64,000 nucleotides of DNA from CAVZTX01 sp963778375 (GTDB lineage Bacteria > Chloroflexota > Ktedonobacteria > Ktedonobacterales > Ktedonobacteraceae): contig CAVZTX010000021.1 of assembly GCA_963778375.1 (NCBI GenBank), positions 233,463 to 297,462 on the forward strand. Direction: 5' to 3'. The position numbers and the translations under genes were made by a program. The notes under the pieces were generated by a model. That model saw only the letters and a list, made by a program, of their open reading frames with translations, was not told the DNA's origin and searched no databases. Positions 36,108 through 45,091 of this stretch are shown in pieces (within the stretch, counting starts at the first letter, position 1; each line of letters opens with the position of its first letter).

Positions 36108-36332
36108 CTATCCAATCGTCGTCTCCTCTTTCATGACAGCAAGCTGGCGGTTCACAGCGACGAGCTCCTCTTCGAGAGATGCTCGTCGCTGTTGAAACAA
36201 TGCCAGTCGCTGTTCTATGAGAACCTTGCGCTGCTCAAGCAGGTCAAGCTCTCGCACAACATGTGTAAGCTCCTTCTCCACTTCAGTTCGTTGCTTTTCG
36301 CGGGCGGACCGCTGTCGTTTCGTCAGTGGCAT
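36108..36332 (-). CDS. Small coiled-coil protein
   Basis: 74 aa, almost entirely a charged heptad-type helix (EVEKELTHVVRELDLLEQ, then ALFQQRRASLEEELVAV). It is antisense to nothing recognisable and has a weak AGAGAG before the ATG. The function is unknown. It could be a chance frame, but its composition is protein-like. Confidence 0.5.
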   Translation of the reverse strand: MPLTKRQRSAREKQRTEVEKELTHVVRELDLLEQRKVLIEQRLALFQQRRASLEEELVAVNRQLAVMKEETTIG

Positions 36333-36556
36333 ATTGTTCTCTCTTTCTGCGGTCTACCAACTCGGAAGATCGCATCTAGATTGATATACATCGATATCCA
36401 GCGACACATTATAAAACACGGCAAACATCTAAAACAAGTAACGAAGCTCTAAGGGTTCTACCTCCTGCTTAAGAGTGATATAATCTACTGCCCTCATATT
36501 TTCTTGCTCTTCATTTGGCATTGTATAAAGAGATCGTTTGAGATAGGAGGAAGAGG

Positions 36557-37601
36557 ATGGAACTCAACTGGAACGAGTATTTCCCAGCTAAGGAAGCAAC
36601 AGTAATCACCACGATTGACGCACATGCAGCAGGTGAACCATTGCGCATCGTGACGGGAGGCCTACCTCCACTACCTGGTGATACGATTCTGGAAAAACGC
36701 CGCTATATGCAACAGCACCTAGACTACATTCGAAAAGCCTTGATGTGGGAACCACGAGGGCATAGCGACATGTATGGATGCATACTCACAGAGCCGGTAA
36801 CTTCCGAGGCGGATCTTGGTGTTTTATTCATGCACAATGAGGGCTATAGTACGATGTGCGGTCATGGTGTTATTGCACTGGTGACTACTCTTTTTGAAAC
36901 AGGTGCTCTGCCAGCGAAAGGCCAGCATACGCAGGTGAACCTTGACACCCCAGCAGGGTTGGTACGTGCTACAGCGCATTTCGATGACAGCGGGCACGTG
37001 GAATATGTATCATTCTTGAATGTTCCTTCATTCTTGTATGCTCGCGATGTGGAGCTCAATGTACCTGAATATGGGAAGATAACTGTCGATGTCGCTTTTG
37101 GAGGTGCATTCTATGCTTTTCTATCTGCCGCACAGATAGGACTGAGCATCACGCCTGAACATGCAAACCAGCTTGCGGCAGCAGGGGATACGATTACGAA
37201 GGCGGTCAATGCAGTCCTGCCCTCAAAGCATCCAGTTGAAGAGGATCTGAGTTTTCTTTATGGCACGATTTTCACCGGTCCGCCTGAAGATCCTGCGCAT
37301 CATAGCCGCAACGTCTGTATCTTTGCCGATGCAGAGGTTGATCGCTCACCTACGGGAACCGGTGTTTCTGCTCGCCTGGCTATTCATCATGCTCGAGGCG
37401 AAATTGCTGATAATCAGCAGATCATCATTGAAAGCATCCTGGGGGCTGCCAGCACATTTGGAGGGAGAGTGACAGGAAAACCAGGTTGGGGAATATGATG
37501 CAATCATCCCGGAAGTGAGCGGGAAAGCGTACATTACGGGTCGTCACGAGTTCATTATTGACCCGCAAGATCGACTAGGGCAAGGATTCTTTCTCTCCTG
37601 A
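36557..37601 (+). pseudogene. trans-3-hydroxy-L-proline dehydratase / proline-racemase family, one frameshift
   Basis: The first 313 codons give a proline-racemase-fold enzyme with C101 in MCGHGVIAL and T266 in DRSPTGTGVSA. The Cys/Thr pair, in place of Cys/Cys, is characteristic of trans-3-hydroxy-L-proline dehydratase. The frame stops at 37498. A neighbouring frame continues the family tail as GEYDAIIPEVSGKAYITG and on to a TGA at 37599-37601. One base is missing near 37476-37483. A sequencing error or a recent mutation would both explain it, since the rest is intact. AGGAGG precedes the ATG. Confidence 0.8.
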
Positions 37602-37910
37602 TTCAGCCCCTCATTCTCTCTAAAACGCTCTTGATAAACACCAATATTTACCCTCACCATGACTTCATTCGTCATGATTTTCTCTATAGCCTCGTTCTTT
37701 TTGATAAATCCTCTAATAAATCTCAATCTTATTATAATAAATTGGAATAATATTATATTACTTGCGGGAATGATGAAGAATATGTTATTGTCTTCATTAC
37801 TGAGAGATATTCCTTGAATAGACCAAAGCAAATAGGAAGAGCAAGCTGAGGGAATCTGTTTTTCACACACCCCTACCAGTTGCAAAAGCGAAAACAAGAG
37901 GAGGTAAATC
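37602..37910. promoter_or_regulatory. cysC control region and leader
   Basis: Non-coding, AT-rich upstream half with box C at 37762-37791. Downstream of the box the sequence parallels the stf0 leader: GAGAGATATT, then AAGAGCAAGCT and CTGTTTTTCAC. The hairpin is poorly preserved here. Confidence 0.55.
37762..37791 (+). promoter_or_regulatory. Sulfur-island promoter box C (cysC)
   Basis: TTGCGG, an 18-base spacer beginning GAATGAT, then TATTGT, with ATATGTTATTGT at 37780-37791. Confidence 0.7.
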
Positions 37911-38507
37911 ATGCAACATAAAGGCTTTACGCTCTGGTTTACAGGGCTTTCCGGTTCAGGGAAGAGCACCCTATCCGACCATGTTGAACGCTACCTGAGA
38001 GCCCAGGGATACCGTGTTGAGGTGCTGGATGGCGATATCGTACGCACCCACCTGAGCAGGGGGCTGGGTTTTAGCCGCAGAGACCGTGATACCAACATCA
38101 AACGTATCGCCTTTGTATGTAGTCTGCTGACCCGCAACGGTGTGATCTGCATCTCGGCAGCAATCGCACCCTATCGTGAAGCACGCAAGTGGGCTCGTCA
38201 GCAGATCGGCAACTTCGTCGAAGTCTACGTCAAATGTCCTATCGAAATTTGTCGGCAGCGAGACGTAAAGGGACTGTATAAGCTTGCCGAAGATGGCAGG
38301 CTCAAAAACTTCACGGGCGTCGACGACCCTTACGAGGAGCCCGAACACCCTGAACTGGTTATCGAGACGGACAAAGAGACCATTGAAGAGAGCGTCGAGC
38401 GCATTTTCGCTAAACTGATTGAACTCGGCTATCTCTCAGCCGAAGCGACTCCCGACGAAGAGTCGAAAATCGCCACTGATCGTCTCGCTATCCTGGGTTA
38501 CCTATGA
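37911..38507 (+). CDS. cysC: Adenylyl-sulfate (APS) kinase
   Basis: 198 aa. The P-loop is GLSGSGKST at 12-20. VEVLDGDIVRTHLSRGLGFSRRDRD and the lid region KGLYKLAEDGRLKNFTGVDDPYE are diagnostic. It phosphorylates APS at the 3-prime position to make PAPS, the donor for the Stf0 enzyme. No sulfate adenylyltransferase is in the window. GAGGAGG precedes the ATG. The stop overlaps the next ABC ATPase gene by four bases (ATGA), so both are made from one transcript. Confidence 0.95.
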   Translation: MQHKGFTLWFTGLSGSGKSTLSDHVERYLRAQGYRVEVLDGDIVRTHLSRGLGFSRRDRDTNIKRIAFVCSLLTRNGVICISAAIAPYREARKWARQQIGNFVEVYVKCPIEICRQRDVKGLYKLAEDGRLKNFTGVDDPYEEPEHPELVIETDKETIEESVERIFAKLIELGYLSAEATPDEESKIATDRLAILGYL

Positions 38508-39397
38508 ATCCAAGCAAGGAAGAGAGGACAAGACAAATGTTTTTCCGGTCAACAAAGAGTAATCAACGTCCTGAAGAAACTCCTGATGCTGAGCAACCAA
38601 CCTCGACTGGTATTCCGCTGAAGATCGAGGGGGTGAGCAAGAGTTTCCCAGGGCGGCAAGGTACCGTTAAGGCACTGCGCCCAGTCGATGTGGACGTGGC
38701 AGCAGGTGAATTCGTATGCTTGCTCGGTCCCAGTGGCTGTGGTAAGTCCACCCTTCTCAGCATTATCGCCGGTCTGGAGCCCGCCACGAGTGGGACCATT
38801 TGGGCCGATGGACGCAAGGTAGATAACACAGGCACTGATCGCGTCCTGTTATTCCAGGAAGCGGCCTTGTTTCCGTGGTTTGACGTCCAGCGCAATGTCG
38901 AGTTTGGTCTGCGCCAGGTCGGTATGCCACCGAAGGAACGGGCTGCTCTTGCACGAAGTTTCATTGAACTGGTGAATTTAAAAGGCTTCGAGAAAAGTTA
39001 CGTGTACCAGCTTTCCGGGGGCATGCGCCAACGTGCAGCCATTGCACGAGCACTAGCGATTGATCCGGCAGTGCTCCTCATGGACGAACCATTCGGCGCG
39101 CTTGACGCTTTAACACGCGACCGACTACACTCGGAACTGGAGCTGATCTGGGCATCCACCCGCAAGACTGTGCTGTTTGTCACGCATAATGTGCACGAAG
39201 CTGTAGCGCTTGGTGATCGCGTGCTGCTATTTTCACCGAGGCCAGGTCAAATCGTAGAGGAGTTCCGTATTGATCTGCCGCGCCCACGCTCTTTGGACAA
39301 CCACCAGGTTATGGATAAGGCCGCCGAGATTATGTCCGTTCTTCGCAACCAAATGGGCGCGAACACACAGCAGGGAGTCTATAGCAAAAGCAATTAA
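38504..39397 (+). CDS. Second SsuB/TauB-type ABC ATPase, without permease partner
   Basis: 297 aa. Walker A GPSGCGKST, signature LSGGMRQRAAIARALA, Walker B VLLMDEPFGALD and H-loop VTHNVHEA are all present, so it should be active. Long runs are identical to the ATPase at 30008-30862, showing a recent duplication. The first 40 residues differ. No permease or binding protein follows. It is coupled to cysC by an ATGA overlap. It may serve the ssu permease 8 kb away or be a stranded copy. Confidence 0.9.
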   Translation: MNPSKEERTRQMFFRSTKSNQRPEETPDAEQPTSTGIPLKIEGVSKSFPGRQGTVKALRPVDVDVAAGEFVCLLGPSGCGKSTLLSIIAGLEPATSGTIWADGRKVDNTGTDRVLLFQEAALFPWFDVQRNVEFGLRQVGMPPKERAALARSFIELVNLKGFEKSYVYQLSGGMRQRAAIARALAIDPAVLLMDEPFGALDALTRDRLHSELELIWASTRKTVLFVTHNVHEAVALGDRVLLFSPRPGQIVEEFRIDLPRPRSLDNHQVMDKAAEIMSVLRNQMGANTQQGVYSKSN

Positions 39398-39557
39398 TGT
39401 ACTGACTTCTGATCTTACTCTCCCGTCTCTGCTTACGCCTTCACGAACTATTCTACCGTTCATCCTTTTGAACGTTATAGATACTAGATAAGAGATTTAC
39501 AGTTCTTAAAATTGAAGAAGGCACGGTGCAGCAAGCGAGGGATGGGAGAGATATCGT

Positions 39558-40067
39558 ATGGCAGACCAGCAACAGCTTGAGATTCTCCGACAGGGAGTAG
39601 AGGCCTGGAATACATGGAGAAAAGTGCATCCAAACAAAGTCATTGACCTCACGGGGGCGAACCTGAGCCAGACCAAACTCCATGTGCCCTACCTGAGTGG
39701 CATCAACCTCAGTCGTGCTTTTCTGAGTGGAGCCTACCTCGGTGGGGTCTTCCTCAACAGTGCGAATTTGCAAGGAGCCGACTTGAGCGGAGTCAATCTC
39801 AGTCGTGCACACCTCATTATGGCAGACCTCTCCAAAGCAAATCTCCGCCTGGCATTCCTCCTCGGGGCCAATTTCAGAGGAGCAAAACTTGTTGGAGCAG
39901 ACCTCAGTGTTGCCGATTTGAATATGGCAGATTTTCGAGGAGCCGATCTGAGCGAGGCCAATCTTAGTCGAGTCAATTTAAGCGGAGCAAAGCTTACCGG
40001 AGCAACTCTCAGCGGAACGAACCTCGATGAAGTGAGGTTCGTTCCCATGAACCAAGAAAGGTTCTAA
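39558..40067 (+). CDS. Pentapeptide-repeat protein
   Basis: 169 aa. From about residue 30 it is a continuous run of A(D/N)LXX-type pentapeptides (ANLSQ, ADLSG, ANLSR and so on), which fold as a right-handed quadrilateral beta-helix. There is no signal peptide. Some relatives mimic DNA and protect gyrase, but most have unknown roles. It stands alone downstream of the sulfur island. Confidence 0.85.
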   Translation: MADQQQLEILRQGVEAWNTWRKVHPNKVIDLTGANLSQTKLHVPYLSGINLSRAFLSGAYLGGVFLNSANLQGADLSGVNLSRAHLIMADLSKANLRLAFLLGANFRGAKLVGADLSVADLNMADFRGADLSEANLSRVNLSGAKLTGATLSGTNLDEVRFVPMNQERF

Positions 40068-40161
40068 TCGTCATGCCCCTCTTATTTTGGCACACGTCTG
40101 CTGGCTTTTCCTCTGATATAACTTTACCCCAGTTAAGGACGACTCTGAAATGCGAATCTTT

Positions 40162-41106
40162 TCAAGCTGAATGGTGTAACAGGTGCAGAACACGATCGCA
40201 CGTCCACTGATAGGCTTGCTCGTCCTCTTTCTTCGCAAAAAAGCGCATGGCACTCAGAGCAATATAGCACTCATAACACAGCACACGCTCCTGGTAGAAC
40301 GGAATGGAACCCTGACGCTCCTGGTAATACTGCTGGCAGAGTTCGCGGATACGCAGTTCTGGAATCCAGTAATCTAGACCGGCAATATCGTAGACAAAAT
40401 CACCATACCTCGCGTTGAGCCAGTCGATCACACCGGTAATCTTCCCTTCGTGCGCGAGAATATTGCGGAGACTATAATTTCCATGCACCAGGTAACGATC
40501 AGTAGGACAGAAGTCGAGCAGGCTCACCATACGTTGAAAAAGATCGTCGAAAAGTTCTCGCTCCAGAAACGTCTTCTCGAACAAAGCATGCCACTTGCCG
40601 AAGTAGTCCCAGTCCTCTTCCTCCTCTTTCACCTGAACCAAGAAACTCCGCCAATCGGTATAGTTCCCCACACCTTGCTCATTGAAGACCCCATAGTTCT
40701 TCGTCTGGCTTACATCAATCTGGTGAATGGCATAGAGGGTTGCGACGATGTCAGGCGTGAGTTGCATAACCTCCTGGATTGGCAACTGTATCACCATTTG
40801 GCCCGGTATCCTGCGCGAGATGGCAAAGTGCATGTCCCGCCAGCGGCCCGTCTGCAATACTTGTGGAATGGGAATTTGTGGTGAAGCTATCGTCCGCGAA
40901 AGCAAAGCCTCTTTCGCAAAACTAATCGGCATATTACTGGCATCCATAAAACGCAGGATATAATTCTGCTGGCCGCTGCAAAAAGCGAAGGTACGTGCTA
41001 CCTGACCACCTTCAACAGGTGCTAGATCAGTAACCGGTTCTGTGTAATACTGCTGCAACAAAGCGGGCACCTGTTCTCGCTCAATAGTTGGTCTGAGATC
41101 GGGCAT
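40162..41106 (-). CDS. Aminoglycoside-phosphotransferase-fold protein with altered catalytic motif
   Basis: 314 aa, APH/ChoK-like kinase fold. The Brenner motif reads LVHGNYSLRNIL (H208-G209-N210 to N215), so the usual catalytic Asp of HGD is Asn. The metal-binding ITGVIDW (D228) and the YGDFVYDIAGLDYW segment are kept. It may be a weak or non-catalytic kinase, or the residue may have been replaced functionally. The start at 41106 has AAGGAG seven bases before. A longer frame to 41196 lacks one. Confidence 0.75.
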   Translation of the reverse strand: MPDLRPTIEREQVPALLQQYYTEPVTDLAPVEGGQVARTFAFCSGQQNYILRFMDASNMPISFAKEALLSRTIASPQIPIPQVLQTGRWRDMHFAISRRIPGQMVIQLPIQEVMQLTPDIVATLYAIHQIDVSQTKNYGVFNEQGVGNYTDWRSFLVQVKEEEEDWDYFGKWHALFEKTFLERELFDDLFQRMVSLLDFCPTDRYLVHGNYSLRNILAHEGKITGVIDWLNARYGDFVYDIAGLDYWIPELRIRELCQQYYQERQGSIPFYQERVLCYECYIALSAMRFFAKKEDEQAYQWTCDRVLHLLHHSA

Positions 41107-41373
41107 AATAAGTCTCCTTTGGATAGAATACCCGTGCGCCAATGTTCGTTGGTAAAACGGACACAACAGGGCATTGTGAAATGTAAGTGAGATCAATCAA
41201 GAGGATGTAAGCAGCAAAGCAAGAAGCTGCAAGTGGAAATGTTAGCGGGTTAAGGTCCAGGTCACAGTTTTCTTTGGTAATGGAAGTATATCACAGTCTT
41301 GACTTCAATTTTGCTGCGCTGTTAATAGTGGTGTCTTCTTCACAGAGCAATATTCTAAGGCTATAAGAAAACA

Positions 41374-42240
41374 CTACTCTACCGCCTGAATCTTCGGTTT
41401 CTCCACTTGCAGAATAGTCAGTCCCACGAGCACTAGCAAACAGCCTCCAATCTGCGAGGGGTCGAGGTGCTGGCCGAGCCAGAAGTAGGCAATAATGCCA
41501 CCAGCGACGAGTTCGAGCATGCTGACGATGCTGACACGCGTGGCATCGATGCGGCGCAATGAACCGACGACAAGAGAGAAGGGAATCGCCATGCCGATGA
41601 TGCCAACGAGGGTGATGAGGAGTAGGTGATGAGGAGTCCAGGTATTGGCTGGAATGGCCCAGGGCGGCTGTACGATTAACCAGAATGCGCCCGCCACAAA
41701 TGCACCATAGGTAGTGGTAGTGAGCGAGGGTAAACTGCGTCCAATATGGCGACCGAGTAAGAGATAAAAGATGTAGGCTACGATAGCGAGGCAGGCGAAG
41801 AGCAATCCTATACTGTCCAGACCGTTGAGGCTCAGTCGCCAGACGCCTGTGAGCAGAATGATGCCAGCAAAGGTGAGTGCAAGTGCGGTGAGCACAAATG
41901 TTGAAGGCATGCGCCTGAACCTGATCACTTCTCCGAGCGTTAGCCAGGCCGAGGCGCTAAATTGGATGATCAGTGCTATCGCGAGGGGTAAACGGCTGAT
42001 GGCAACAAAGTAGGTATAGGTTACCAGGGCTAGAGATAGACCAAAGGTAATGATCCAACCCCATTGATGACGTGGTAACTTCAGCGCCTGGCGCTGGCCT
42101 ATTAAAAGCACCAGGAGCAGGCATACACCGCCAATCAGCATACGAAATTCGACGAGCGTAAGGGGTGAGACACCATCATCGAAGAGCAGGCGAGAGAGAT
42201 TGCCATTGAAACCGAAGAGTGCTGAGCCGGACATCACCAT
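41374..42240 (-). CDS. EamA-family transporter (DMT superfamily)
   Basis: 288 aa with ten membrane helices in two EamA repeats (SGSALFGFNGNLSRLL at the N-terminus, FACLAIVAYIFYLLLGR in the middle). It probably exports a metabolite such as an amino acid. The first ATG lacks a ribosome site, and the codons just before it read RHRLTGYL in frame, as in longer homologues. The true start is therefore uncertain. It lies 45 bp after the M48 peptidase gene on the same strand. Confidence 0.8.
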   Translation of the reverse strand: MVMSGSALFGFNGNLSRLLFDDGVSPLTLVEFRMLIGGVCLLLVLLIGQRQALKLPRHQWGWIITFGLSLALVTYTYFVAISRLPLAIALIIQFSASAWLTLGEVIRFRRMPSTFVLTALALTFAGIILLTGVWRLSLNGLDSIGLLFACLAIVAYIFYLLLGRHIGRSLPSLTTTTYGAFVAGAFWLIVQPPWAIPANTWTPHHLLLITLVGIIGMAIPFSLVVGSLRRIDATRVSIVSMLELVAGGIIAYFWLGQHLDPSQIGGCLLVLVGLTILQVEKPKIQAVE

Positions 42241-42284
42241 CAGGTAACCGGTGAGGCGATGGCGAGTATCCGGCCTTTCACTAT

Positions 42285-43286
42285 TTACGATATCGCACCT
42301 CCACAGAGGCTACAGAAGCGGCGATTCGCCTGCTCGCGTCCGCAGTGCGGGCACATTACCAGGTTGGAAGTCGAGGATGATTTAGGCGTGGAGCCGTTAC
42401 TTTTTGCGCTGGTATAGTTCGGAGTCGACTCCCGCATACGTGGATAGCGTCCTACGAGGGCATCCTTATATACCTGACTGTCTGACCAGTTCACGATCTC
42501 ACGAGCGCGAACGATGGTAAGAGGATGGCTTACAGCGGCCACGAGCATCATTTTATAAATGCGGTCAAGCATGTTAGTGTCTACTTCTTCGTAGAGATCG
42601 GCCTGCTTCAAGAACTCTTCCACATTCATCTCGTGACGTTGAAAGAGCGTGCCACCCGCGAACTTCATCATTAATGACAGCATTACCTGGGGATCCTGCA
42701 CCACTAAAAGAGCGGCACGGTCAGCCGTAAACTCCGACTTGCGGCTCCATTCTAGCAACGCCCCTTCCAGGCTACGTCCAACCAGGCGACCAATACCCAA
42801 CGTCATATCGCCAACGAGAGTAACTAGCAGGCCGATACCCATGGCCATCGTTCTATAGAGTACATGGCCTGACTTGATATGGCCAAGCTCATGAGCGATT
42901 ACCGCAAGCTGTTCATCCTGATTTATGAGGTCAAGGAGACCGGTGGTGATGATAATATAGGGATGGTTATGGCCGCTTGTCATGGCATTGGCAATTGGAG
43001 ATTGAGCGACATAGAGTTCTGGTTCAGGCATATCCAAGATGGTGCAAGCTTCTTGCAGAAGCGTATACAATTGTGGGCATTGTTTGTTCGAGACGCGCAC
43101 GGTTTGAGCGACATTCTGGATGTAGGCAACGCGTTCGGGGAACATCTCGATGAATTTACGCACAACAATATCGAGGCCGGGTATTTTTTGTAAAGTGTTG
43201 AGTGCGGCCCGATCATAGGGATGTTGAAGAACTACGGGGTTGAGGGCGGGAAAACGCCGCCGCGTCTTAGGTTGAGCAGCAGACAT
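42285..43286 (-). CDS. M48-family zinc metallopeptidase with C-terminal zinc ribbon
   Basis: 333 aa. The active site is H132-E133-x-x-H136 (VIAHELGHIKSGH), and the third ligand region is SEFTADRAALL. Two hydrophobic segments around residues 145-170 fit an HtpX/Ste24-like membrane peptidase. The C-terminus has two CxxC knuckles (CPHCGREQ, CSLCGG). It degrades misfolded membrane or cell-surface proteins by family analogy. It is followed by the EamA gene on the same strand. Confidence 0.9.
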   Translation of the reverse strand: MSAAQPKTRRRFPALNPVVLQHPYDRAALNTLQKIPGLDIVVRKFIEMFPERVAYIQNVAQTVRVSNKQCPQLYTLLQEACTILDMPEPELYVAQSPIANAMTSGHNHPYIIITTGLLDLINQDEQLAVIAHELGHIKSGHVLYRTMAMGIGLLVTLVGDMTLGIGRLVGRSLEGALLEWSRKSEFTADRAALLVVQDPQVMLSLMMKFAGGTLFQRHEMNVEEFLKQADLYEEVDTNMLDRIYKMMLVAAVSHPLTIVRAREIVNWSDSQVYKDALVGRYPRMRESTPNYTSAKSNGSTPKSSSTSNLVMCPHCGREQANRRFCSLCGGAIS

Positions 43287-43322
43287 ACCAGGCTCCTTCT
43301 AAAGCCTTAGCAGTCCTGGCGA

Positions 43323-43643
43323 TTACATATCAAAGTTCACCGTCACGCGGGGCAATTTGAGTTGTGCCACCGAATGCGCCCATAGTCGTATCGCCTGGGC
43401 CACTATTTCGTTATCGCGGGGTTGGCGCAGCTTATCGCGCTGCACCACACGCCTTGCCATTACTTGAATGTGCCAGCCTCCGTTCACGCGTTTCATGCCG
43501 GATGGCGTTGCCACCCGCAAAAGTGCCGCAATACGGGGAGATTGACGATTGATAACCTGGAGAATATCGGGCCAGTGATCGTGTAGCACGCATGTGAACT
43601 GTTCTGCGAATTCATCATACCGGGCACGTGGCTTTTGCTCCAT
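43323..43643 (-). CDS. Small protein resembling the DNA polymerase III tau C-terminal domain
   Basis: 106 aa. The pattern HDHWPDILQVINRQSPRIAALLRVATP, then RDKLRQPRDNEIVAQAI resembles the DnaX (tau) C-terminal domain that follows the AAA core. No AAA part is present, so it is a stand-alone domain or a divergent unknown protein. It lies 36 bp upstream of the M48 gene and is probably co-transcribed. Confidence 0.45.
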   Translation of the reverse strand: MEQKPRARYDEFAEQFTCVLHDHWPDILQVINRQSPRIAALLRVATPSGMKRVNGGWHIQVMARRVVQRDKLRQPRDNEIVAQAIRLWAHSVAQLKLPRVTVNFDM

Positions 43644-43803
43644 GGGGACCTCCTCGCATAACTGAAGGTACTGGCATTACGTAGAGTATAACACATTCGA
43701 CCCTACCTTTGAGAAGGGTTTGCTTTGGGGTATACTCAGGCAGGAGAAATGTTGGGAAGTTAGAGTTGCTTGTTGAAAGCAATAGGCAGGAGTAGAGAAC
43801 ATC

Positions 43804-44919
43804 ATGCCTCTCGTTGATAGTAGGTTGAGCCGCCTGGCACAAGTATTAATACGCTACTCACTCAACGTCCAACCGGGTAACCTTGTTGCCATTCAGGCGG
43901 GTGTCGAGGCCATTCCCCTGTTACGTGAGATGTATCGCGAGGTAGTGCGAGCAGGAGCCTACCCTGAACTCCTTATTGATATGGAGGAAGCACGCGAAAT
44001 TTATTTGAAAGAGGCAAATGAAGAACAGCTTAACTTTATTTCACCAGTGACACAATTGATTACCGAACGCTATGATTGTTTACTCTATGTTGACGCAGAG
44101 ACCAATACACGTCGCCTGTCGCGAGTAGACCCCGTGCGTGCTATCCAGAGGCGCAAGGCTTATTATGAGATAGATACTTTATGGTCACAACGAGCGGCGA
44201 AGGGACTGATGCGTTGGTGCTATACGCAATATCCTACACAGGCCTACGCGCAACATGCGAATATGTCTTTGGATGAATACGCAGAATTTGTCTTTCGCGC
44301 GGGAATGCTCAACGATCCTAATCCGGTAGATTGCTGGCGTGAGATGGCGGAGCAGCAAAAGACGCTCATAACATGGCTGCAAGGCCGCAAACAAGTGCGT
44401 ATTCTGGGCGAGGATACCGAGCTAACTTTCTCGATAGAAGGCCGTCCGTTTCTGGCCCTTGATGGACATATCAACTTTCCGGATGGAGAAATCTATTGTA
44501 GCCCAATTGAGAACACCGCGCAGGGAACCATTCGTTTTACTTTGCCCACCAGTTATGACGGACATGCAGTTGAGGGCATTCGCCTGCGGTTTGAAAAGGG
44601 GAGCGTTGTTGAAGCATATGCCACCGCAAATAAAGATTACCTTTTGAGCATGCTCAACATCGACGAGGGAGCACACAGGATTGGTGAATTCGCCTTTGGC
44701 ATGAACTATGGTATCAATGAAGCTACGCGCAACATCCTCTATGATGAGAAGATTGGAGGCACAGTCCATCTAGCATTGGGTCGCAGCTATCCTGAATTGG
44801 GTGGAATCAACATTTCCGCGCTGCACTGGGACATGGTTTACGATCTGCGTCAACAAGGTGAGGTATGGATCGATGATGAGTTATTTTTAAAGGACGGCAA
44901 GTATAGACTATTGGGTTAA
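43804..44919 (+). CDS. M29-family aminopeptidase
   Basis: 371 aa of the AmpS/aminopeptidase T group. The N-terminal domain has SLNVQPGNLVAIQAG. The C-terminal domain carries metal ligands in FPDGEIYCSPIENTAQG, RIGEFAFGMN, EKIGGTVHLALGRSYPE and ALHWDMVYDLR. It removes N-terminal residues from peptides using two metal ions. It is a single gene, divergent from the 43323-43643 unit. Confidence 0.9.
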   Translation: MPLVDSRLSRLAQVLIRYSLNVQPGNLVAIQAGVEAIPLLREMYREVVRAGAYPELLIDMEEAREIYLKEANEEQLNFISPVTQLITERYDCLLYVDAETNTRRLSRVDPVRAIQRRKAYYEIDTLWSQRAAKGLMRWCYTQYPTQAYAQHANMSLDEYAEFVFRAGMLNDPNPVDCWREMAEQQKTLITWLQGRKQVRILGEDTELTFSIEGRPFLALDGHINFPDGEIYCSPIENTAQGTIRFTLPTSYDGHAVEGIRLRFEKGSVVEAYATANKDYLLSMLNIDEGAHRIGEFAFGMNYGINEATRNILYDEKIGGTVHLALGRSYPELGGINISALHWDMVYDLRQQGEVWIDDELFLKDGKYRLLG

Positions 44920-45091
44920 AATGTAGGAGATGAAACCTTCTAACCAGTAGTTCGTCATTATCAATTAAAGGATGAGAGACCCTGTCGGAAGCCCAGCAGA
45001 CTTCCTCGCCTACAAGGGTTACCGCTACATTTCGTTTTGCCCCACCTATGAGATAACGTTAGACAGAACACGAGAGAGAAGGAGACCTGAA

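Noticed and set aside
37544..37969. 141-codon minus frame around the cysC leader
   Set aside because: Antisense to the cysC start and to box C. No domain was recognised.
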